64,000 nt of DNA from Collybia mongolica (Eukaryota > Basidiomycota > Agaricomycetes > Agaricales > Clitocybaceae): the NCBI GenBank assembly GCA_013420905.1, contig JAAXNY010000005.1:3658001-3722000 (forward strand), written 5' to 3'. Position 1 is the stretch's first letter. The number at the start of each line of letters is the position of its first letter. The notes under the pieces are model-generated. The model made no database searches. It saw only the letters and a list, made by a program, of their open reading frames with translations, and had not been told where the DNA came from. This document shows positions 56,464 to 64,000 of this stretch, piece after piece. Both the position numbers and the translations under genes were made by a program.

Positions 56464-57283
56464 CGTGGATGCCCTGTATGCTATGGAGTTGGGGGATTGC
56501 CAAGTTGAACACCCGTTCAGGTTATCGGCGTTATGATTGTCACTATATCACGTGGGTGAATTAAAACCCCGACATCACATATAAAAATCTTAATTTTTTT
56601 TTCCTTGTTTCCTCAGTGTCTGTATCAACCGCCCGAAGCGCCAGCTATTTCTGCACAGACGTTAATTCGTTTGCATGGCGTTCAATTTCTGGTTGACGGA
56701 GCGAGGCGTCCTTCGGGGTGCTCACAAGAACAAGCAGCCTCTCAGCTCGTTCGTCGTGTCCTTGTCCACTCCGGTGTTGATTTGGATGTGGGGAACTGAC
56801 GCTGTTTGGTGTGCGTAGTCATATTCTATAACCTGCCGTACCCACTCTTTGGAGTTGCTACTATGTGGCCTTGACGGTTTGGTGAAACCATGATTCGAAC
56901 ATACCATCCAGTTTTATATCAATCGTTGGTAGGATATCATGCAATTCAAATAGCTTTTCCTTCTTCGCTCCGAAGTTTTTTCGCAGTTGAATCAGAAAAT
57001 GTGAGGTTCCTTGCGTACAGTGTAAGTTTGCCTCTGTACATGTCAATCTCAGTCAAGAAAATGCAAATTTCGGCCAACTTGAGGCTAATTTTTACACAAA
57101 GGGACCGACTAAACACGACTTTTTTTTTTACAGTGTCAATGGGGGTGTTGTTACAAATTGGGCGATGGCGGCGCAGCCACGTGGAATAATTATAGCATCC
57201 GTTTTATGGTCACGGGTCGATGAAATCATGGGTGAAACTTTGGACTCTATCATCGACGCCGGCTCAACTCCATTCTGGCCCGG
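56464..57283. other. Intergenic stretch between SPC19 and the SSADH gene (divergent promoters)
   Basis: About 820 bases. Short ORFs on both strands with no family features (56605-56799, 56890-57189). Contains T-runs at 56590-56600 and 57119-57130. Confidence 0.45.
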
Positions 57284-59599
57284 ATGCGTTTACCAACGCT
57301 CATTAGATTCCCTGCCACCCTACTGATTCAGCGAAAAACCGCTGTGTCCCCATCGTTTCATCAAACCATCTCAAACCTTCACAGAATGGTAAGCTCACAG
57401 GCTGCAGCGGTGCGTAGCGCCGACCCCCGGGATCGGTATAGTGCTGAGAATTGGCTGCAGTTTGGGTTGAAGGACCCCTCCTTGATCAAGTTCCAAGGCC
57501 TTATCGACGGAAAGTGGATCGACGCTAAGGACGGCGAAAAGATCATCGTTACCAGTGAGTTGACTTCCAAACACGGTGATTGATTTGACTGACGCAACTC
57601 CTAGACCCTGCCACCCTCGAGGAGCTTGGAACAGTACCGGACATGGGTTTAGCTGAAACTAAGGAAGCTATTGATGCTGCGGCAAGAGCATTCCCTGCAT
57701 GGAGTACGACAACGGCAAAGGTGCATTCACAGTAACATATGCACTACCAGACAAGCCAACGCGCCTACCTGCAGCACCGACATGACATCCTCCTCAAGCT
57801 TTTTGCCCTGATGAAGGAGCACCACGATGACCTAGGCCGACTCATAGTAAGCCCGGCTCCTGTTCTCAGGCATTTATAATTAGCTTACATAGCCTCATAG
57901 ACGTTGGAGAATGGGAAAACCTTGGCCGAAGGAAAGGTATTTGGCACTAACTCGTGGAAAATTTCCCAGCATCAACATTGACTTAGGGAGAAAATGCATA
58001 CAGCGCGTCGTTTGTAGAGGTATGTTCCAATGGCTGTCACTCTAGTACTCACCAAGGTTTCACTTCGCTGTATTAGTGGTTTGGTAAGTGACAGGAATTT
58101 CCATGAGCCAGCATCTATAAATACGTGATCACAGCCGAAGAAGCTGTTCGAACTTACGGAGGTCAGTAATGTACCTATCCTGATAGGACGCGACTCAGGC
58201 TTACTTTAACAGAAAATATACCTACTCCATTCCATAATGCTCGTAATGTTGTTATCAAGCAACCCGTTGGTAAGCCTTTTTTTTTGCACTCTGATAAAAC
58301 ATCATGACCAAATTTACCCAATAGGTGTTGTGTACGTTCAATTTCGTCCGGCCCACGAGGTCCGTTCGCTGACGTCAGTCTAGATCCATCCTCACACCCT
58401 GGAACTTCCCGTCCGCCATGATTACCCGAAAACTGGGAGCTGCACTTGCCGCTGGATGCACAGCAGTGATCAAGCCGCCCCCCGAAACGCCCTTCTCCGC
58501 GCTTGCTCTCGCAGAGGTATGCACCTGCACCTGATGTATCTCTTCTATTTAGTAAGTAATACCTTTTTCCAGCTCGCACACCGGGCTGGCGTGCCAGATG
58601 GAGTTATCAATGTGGTTCCTACCTTTAAGAACGTTGTTGAAGTCGGAAGGGAGATGTGCGAAAGTAAAATTGTCAAGAAAGTGACCTTCACTGGGTCAAC
58701 GCCTGTTGCGAAGTTGCTATACAAGATGGCGGCCTCTACCCTGAAGAAGTACATTCATTTGTCATGCTATGATCTTGCTATCTCACAAGCGTATCACAGA
58801 GTATCAATCGAAGCCGGGGGAAATGCACCGTTTATCGTGTTCGACGATGCCAACATTGACGAGGCTGTCGCAGGTATGTTATAGGCTATGATTGACTTCG
58901 TCTCTCAGCATTGAGTTTTAGCTGCCGTTCTTTGCAAGTTCCGGGGCAGTGGCCAAACTTGCGTCTGCGCTAATAGGATCTATGTCCAGTCTTCGGTTTA
59001 TGCCGAATTTGCTTCGCGGCTCGCTGAAAGGGTATCAGCTTTCAAGATTGGAAACGGTCTCGAAGAGGGAACGTAAGGTTTTTTTGCATATAACCTATAG
59101 TTTTGTTTTTCACCCTCTCCGTAGCACCCATGGCCCCTTGATTCATACCCGCGCTGTTGAAAAAGTGACTCGCCACGTTGATGACGCCGTCGCCAAAGGC
59201 GCGCAAGTTCTCGTGGGCGGCAAAGCTGTTGAGAACACATCCTTCTTTATGCCCACCGTCCTCTCCGATGTCCCTGCCGATGCTCTTCTGAATTCGGAAG
59301 AGACGTTCGGGCCACTCGCTGCTCTTGTCAAGTTTGAGACTGAAGAAGAGGTCATCAAGCTGGCGAATAGCACGGATGTCGGACTTGCTGGGTACTTCTT
59401 CTCCCGGGACATTGGACGGGTCTGGAGAGTCGCGGAGAGGTTGGAAGTTGGTATGGTGGGCGCGAACATCGGCGTAATGAGTCACACCAGCCTCCCCTTC
59501 GGCGGTGTCAAGGAGAGTGGAATTGGGCGTGAAGGAAGCCATGGGATTGCAGAGTATATGAACACTAAACTTATTGTGTTTGGCGAACTGGGTTACTAG
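57284..59599 (+). CDS. Succinate-semialdehyde dehydrogenase (NAD-type, mitochondrial-looking)
   Basis: ATG at 57284; the N-terminus [19 protein letters not shown] looks like a mitochondrial presequence. About a dozen small introns. Aldehyde dehydrogenase motifs in order: [54 protein letters not shown], catalytic-region Glu in [20 protein letters not shown], catalytic Cys in [31 protein letters not shown] and [16 protein letters not shown]. The overall pattern fits succinate-semialdehyde dehydrogenase of the GABA shunt (UGA2/gabD type), converting succinate semialdehyde to succinate. Convergent with the FAH gene, 138 bases apart. Confidence 0.9.
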
Positions 59600-59737
59600 G
59601 CGTGCTGTGTAATGTATGATAGTTCTTTGTAGGAAGATATGTGTATTTCGAATTCCAATGGATCTCCTGTTGTATTTAGCACACGCCCTGAATACTCTTC
59701 GCGGATATGTTCTACTCGCGTATACATGATTCTTACA

Positions 59738-61026
59738 TTACAATTTAGCGAGCATAGTCGGATTCGGCCTTTCCTCCTTGACGTCATTTACGAGGGTTCC
59801 GATGCCGCCGCCAACCCAGACACTCATCTTATCACCATCTTTGAGGTATGCGGCCGGTTTTTTCACAAATCCGACTCCTTTGGGCGTACCAGTCAAGATG
59901 ATAGTCCCTGGTTGTAGGGTAGTGCCCTGCGAGAGGAAAGCAATGGTCTGGCGGACGTTGAATATTTGCTCACTAAAATTATAGGGTCAATAGTCGGTGC
60001 CTAGACGTAGGGTAAGGGATACGAACGCCGTAGTACCGTCCTGAACGACATTTCCGTTGACGGTACACTTCAGTAGGACTTTCTGCGGATCAGGAATAGC
60101 TGTAGAAGAGACCAGACAAGGGCCTAGCGGGTTGGTATTATCTGACAAAACAATGTTGGCATGGCTCTTTCCGAAAAACATATACGGAAACTGACCAAAT
60201 CCTTTTGAGAAGCCCCATTGTGAGACAGCCATTTGATGCTTGCGGAAAGACACCTAAAATAGACTATTCAACACTGATTCTTTGCAGGTCTGGTATTTCT
60301 CTCACGTCGTTGGCACCTGTATAGCCGAGGACATAGTCTAGCGCGTCGGCCTCTGACACATCCTTTGCGGCCTTGCCGATCACAATCACGAGCTCGACCT
60401 CGTAGTCTGGGAGGTGTTCCTTGGGTGGCTGGGCTACTTTTGGGATGACCACAGGAGCAAGGGGTCCTATGAGAGAGGTTACGGGTTTGTAGAAGAGGAC
60501 GGGAAATCTGGAGGGTACATTTTATGGATTAGTCGGTTGTTAGAGAAACAGAAGGGCGCACGCAGGTTTCGGAAGGCCGGCTTCAGCCTACCTGGGACTT
60601 AGAACGGAGAGGTGGTTATTGAGCGGGGAGACGTACCGCATGGTCTGAATAGTTCAACCCAAGGCAACGTACAACCTTGATTTCCTCTTGAGAGAGTGGG
60701 GTTAAGAGCGTCTTGACCGTCAGTATATTCTTGGTGACTTGGGCTGCAGCGTCGAGTGCTGAGCCGACAATTTCGTACGCCTGAATTGGCTTTCCCTGAT
60801 GGGCAGCCAGGCCAACTACCAACACATATGAGTCCTTCGGAATCCGTTGCTGATGTGCGATATTAGGACTTACTGTCGAGGCTTCCATCCACTGGTTGGC
60901 CGATGTGTACTCTAGACGTCTCGTTCGCGACGAAACGGATTAGACGAGTCCATTGCTGCAATGGATTCGTTCAGCTCAGATTTCCTCGAATACGGGGGAC
61001 CTGCATACAGTTTTAATCGGAGCCAT
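59738..61026 (-). CDS. Fumarylacetoacetate hydrolase (FAH) family enzyme
   Basis: Start at 61026: a tiny first exon encodes MAPIKT (61026-61009), joined across a GTATGC...TTGCAG intron to QWTRLIRFVANETSRVHIGQ. Then VVRCLGLNYSDHA (entry of the FAH fold), FPVLFYKPVTSLIGPLAP, DYEVELVIVIGKAAKDV with metal-binding acidic residues, VLGYTGANDV, WGFSKGFGQFPYM and GTTLQPGTIILTGTPKGVGF. It ends NPTMLAKL, stop at 59738. The family includes acylpyruvases, oxaloacetate decarboxylases and related C-C bond hydrolases or decarboxylases; the substrate cannot be read from sequence. Confidence 0.88.
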
Positions 61027-61276
61027 GGTGTATAGTGGGTGGACTGGAGTGGAGAAGACGGTCCTGAGAAATCCAGGAGTCGTCCATCGCCAAAACAATA
61101 CAGACGCTCGGAATTGTCGGAGGTTAGATGGGAGTTCGGACCGCCACGCCTCGATCACGTGGGAGAAATTTCTGATAACGCGTTCCCAAAATAGACATAA
61201 ACATGCACCCACAACTGTTGCCTTGACCTTGAACTTCAACATTGTGACCCTGAGGACCGACAGCGAACACACTCCG
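61027..61276. promoter_or_regulatory. Shared divergent promoter, FAH gene and CDC14/SIN gene
   Basis: Only 250 bases separate the two start codons, so both promoters must lie here. A CACGTG E-box-like core is at about 61156 (ATCACGTGGG). Confidence 0.5.
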
Positions 61277-62944
61277 ATGGACGACGACCTATCAGCGCTG
61301 AGAAACATACTTCAGGATGCTCTGGATGAGGTATGTGTGTACGATCTCTTGTCTCAATTAAATTAAAATTTATATACGCCAGCTCTCATCTCCCCGCTCA
61401 TCGAACGAGCTGAAGTTTCAAGCTCTGTACACTCTAGAACGCCATATGGCACTCGCATGTGTGCCGAAAAACCTCTCGGAAGGCCTTCATAACTTCAATG
61501 CTCTGCAATATACATTTGAATGCAATAGTGCGTGGATCCGAGTCAACTTCCATGCACCTCATGGCCAAGCTCCGTATTTCAGTACCCTTACGGTTGCTGG
61601 CGTGGATGAGCCTGTCGACAGCCTCGCTTGAGGTTATCACGAATAAGGGAGCGATGGATCGTTAGTAAATCCCCGAATCTTGTCCTTGATTGAACCGCTG
61701 ATTTTGTCCGCAGAGGAACGGGAAAGCCAGGCCTCCACTTTATCGTCTCAACTCGCTCTTGCTCTGTCGTTATTGCAAGGCGTTTCATTAAATCATAGCG
61801 CCAGTAAAGCATACCTTGGTCGGAAATATGCTCTCGAGGTTGGTATCTTGTGTGTTGATACTGTTCGCTCATCTCATTGCATATAGGTACTTCTTGATCT
61901 CCTCCTTGCTTCCCGTCACCTGTCATCCATACCCCAAACAACTCAAAATTCTAGCTCTAGTCGCACCCCGGCCCCTTCGCCTCTAACATCCGTCGTCCTT
62001 GACACACTCTTGTGTATTCTGGTCGATTCACCCGGGGCTCTGCGCGCTTTCGAAGCCTCAGGCGGAGTACAAGCCATCGTCAAAATTCTCAAACGAGCTG
62101 GTACTCCGCGAGAAGTCAGGCAAGTCACACAATATCTTCCGGTCGGCGTTCACATTGACTTTGATTTAATAGGATGAAATGCCTCGAATTCCTGTACTTT
62201 TATTTGCTCGACGAGAATCCAACAGAAGCCAGTGGAAATGTTTCGTCGCCTTCTTTTGTTCCAACATCGCCACCGACAGCACCGACTACCCCACGCCGCC
62301 CATCCAAGCCATACATTTCCAATAGACCACTTCGCCCATCATCTCAATACGGCTCATCTACATTCTCGTTTACGTCAACTTCCTCCACGTCCTCGCCATC
62401 AGTGTCATCATCAAGATCAACTTCAGGCAGCTCCACACAGTCTTTTTCGTCAACATCATCCAACGCATCCTCTTCTACTACACCATCTTCAGTATCTTCA
62501 TCTCCAGATAAAATATCAGCAATGCTTCCTCCCAAAACGCCGCCCAGTTCACCCCCTCTCGCATACAGGCAGCCACAACAGCTACAGCCACGGTCGTTGA
62601 TGATGCTGAAGAAAGAGGTCGACTTCGTACCGCTGAGCCCAAAGAAAGCACAAGTATCTCGGCTCGGGGTTGGCGGTGTGTCTAGGCATACTCCTGGGAA
62701 AAGTATCTCGAGGTCTAGGTTAGGTTCTGGGCCTGATAGTGATGGTCAACAGCATCGGCAGCCTGAATTACCAGAAACCCCAGGTCATGAGGGGAGCCGG
62801 GGAGAAGAACGAGTGAAGTCGAGGGTCACACCAAGCAACTTCAAAACTACCGAGGAGAAGAAAGAGTTATTGGGCACTATGCTAGGTAATGTGGATGCAC
62901 TTGTGGAAGGTGTGAGGAAAGCAGGGATCTGGGGATTAGGGTAG
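61277..62944 (+). CDS. Cdc14-family septation initiation network protein
   Basis: ATG at 61277 (MDDDLSALRNILQDALDE), then an intron and LSSPRSSNELKFQALYTLE, VPKNLSEGLHNFNALQYTFE, SSQLALALSLLQGVSLNHSA, YLGRKYALE, VLLDLLLASRHLS, DTLLCILVDSPGALRAFEA, VKILKRAGTPREVRMKCLE and FLYFYLLDE. This helical-repeat core matches the fungal Cdc14 family, the S. pombe SIN component that partners Sid1 kinase (not the Cdc14 phosphatase). The last exon has a long Ser/Thr/Pro-rich tail and ends LLGTMLGNVDALVEGVRK. Several introns. Confidence 0.87.
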
Positions 62945-63065
62945 ACTTGGGAAAAGTACATAGCTTGTATCCATGACCTATTATTGTATACCCTTGCTGT
63001 CTTGTGTACGTTTCTGCTTTCCGGGAACATATCATGAGAGTCACACAGCAACTCTTCTATTGGTG

Positions 63066-63636
63066 TTACGACCTCCACATCTTTCCAATGTTATCAACAG
63101 GTGGCGCGCCCCATACGAGCGTCTTGCGCTGGGGGTCAAGCAGGCGGGGGAACCGCGAATCTAGGTGTTGCAGCAGGCCTCGGCCGGGTGCCGGGGTTTG
63201 TGCTGTTGATATCGGTGACACCATCGAGGGAGATGAGGTTGGTGAAACAGACACCCCGGGCGTGGACGTAGCGGCGGCAATGGCAGCCTCCATTGTCTTT
63301 TTCTCTTCCTTCACACTCAACACCTCCGCAGCTGTCCCCGTTCGTGCGATTGCTCGTGCCTCTTCATCAACATCATCGAAGACGTCCTGCTTTACGGCGC
63401 TTATAGAGTATGCCCAGATTCCGACGGCGAGAGCACCCAGTGCGACACCTGTTAAAGCATTGCGGAGACGGTATGGCTCCCGTGCCCGTTTGAGGCCTGG
63501 GGACATTGTCTGCACGAAAGCACGTTATTTCTTATGAAAAATGGTGATTGGGGACTTGAAGGCTCACCCCGGCCTTTGGACGGTAAGACTCATTGACCGT
63601 CTTTCTGTCAACATAGTGGGAGGTCTGTTGCGACAT
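63066..63636 (-). CDS. COA3: COA3, cytochrome c oxidase assembly factor 3
   Basis: Two exons. Exon 1 starts MSQQTSHYVDRKTVNES at 63636; an intron (GTGAGCCT...GTGCAG) leads to MSPGLKRAREPYRLRN, followed by one membrane helix (ALTGVALGALAVGIWAYSI) and SAVKQDVFDDVDEEARAI, the conserved COA3 core. The C-terminal extension (PRLLDPQRKTLVWGAPPVDN) is also seen in basidiomycete homologues to my knowledge. It is an inner mitochondrial membrane protein regulating Cox1 synthesis and assembly. Confidence 0.9.
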
Positions 63637-64000
63637 TTATGAGTCGATGCGAGGATGTTAGGATGGGTTGATGGAAAATGTTATACACGTGATCGGTTAA
63701 CTCCAGTGCCAAATGCCAACTATGTTCGATCATCATTCTATCACCCTCAACTCCTTGTCCTATCCCATTACACTGGTAGTCTAGTCTCAATATCTCCCCG
63801 GTCGAGCCAGTAAATATAATACTCAATACCAACAAAGCATGCAATTCAAGATTCAACAAGCATCTGCGACTGCCCAATAATGATCGGAATTCAAGTTATA
63901 CAAACGTAGGAAGAAAATATACATGCACATATCGTGTAATTCAAGGTACATAACGAAACAAGCGAAGGTAAGTACATTCAAATAATTTTACGAAATAATG
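63637..64000. other. Right-edge intergenic stretch
   Basis: About 360 bases upstream of COA3; no gene supported. Confidence 0.45.

Noticed and set aside
1..64000. CRISPR array, prophage, bacterial operon or rRNA
   Set aside because: No regularly spaced direct repeats, no bacterial gene structure; all multi-exon genes point to a fungal nuclear genome.

Overview
The window looks like a mushroom-forming basidiomycete (Agaricomycetes) nuclear genome. The evidence is the dense set of fungal genes split by 45-65 bp introns, fungal families (SPC19 of the DASH complex, MGM101, ATG29, SPT3, SIN-pathway Cdc14, COA3, M35 metallopeptidase), and chromodomain Ty3/gypsy elements. No database was searched. 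Gene calls rest on recognisable protein motifs and on splice sites read by eye.

Layout. (1) 1-1323: the 5' part of a minus-strand CNH-domain gene that runs off the left edge. (2) 1746-35608: one 33.9 kb nest of transposons, all at a single host target site (TCGTT on both sides). The outer layer is E1, an old, broken minus-strand chromodomain gypsy element. E1 carries a CACTG-ended DNA element (3010-6093) and a solo LTR (7165-7542). Its upstream LTR is split by a roughly 0.9 kb poly(A)-tailed insertion (10841-35510). That insertion was itself entered by E2, a 14.2 kb gypsy element (11149-25371), and by a PIF/Harbinger transposon (25948-35475). The Harbinger element was entered in turn by E3, a 6.3 kb chromodomain gypsy element (29038-35382). 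The boundaries of every layer except the CACTG element are supported by terminal repeats or a poly(A) tail plus target-site duplications. (3) 35719-64000: host genes MYND protein, SPT3, DDI1, ATG29, M35 peptidase, MGM101, a secreted zincin-like protein, a gamma-tubulin complex protein, a vWFA protein, SPC19, succinate-semialdehyde dehydrogenase, an FAH-family hydrolase, Cdc14/SIN and COA3.

The strongest candidate for something undescribed is E2. Downstream of its sense gag, protease and pol, and between pol and the 3' LTR, it holds two genes on the opposite strand. Gene A has 8 exons and 520 codons and encodes a paired CX2C cysteine cluster. Gene B has 5 exons and 383 codons and encodes a basic, probably nuclear protein. 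Every exon junction I tested keeps frame, and the introns have fungal lengths. The two LTRs are nearly identical, so the element is young and the antisense genes have not decayed. An LTR retrotransposon carrying its own spliced antisense gene pair, one with a zinc-cluster-like domain, suggests a self-regulatory or targeting module.

The Harbinger element also looks intact: SANT/Myb-like gene plus four-exon DDE transposase, TIRs, TTA duplications. The host genes to the right are ordinary housekeeping genes; nothing there suggests a metabolic or secondary-metabolite cluster.
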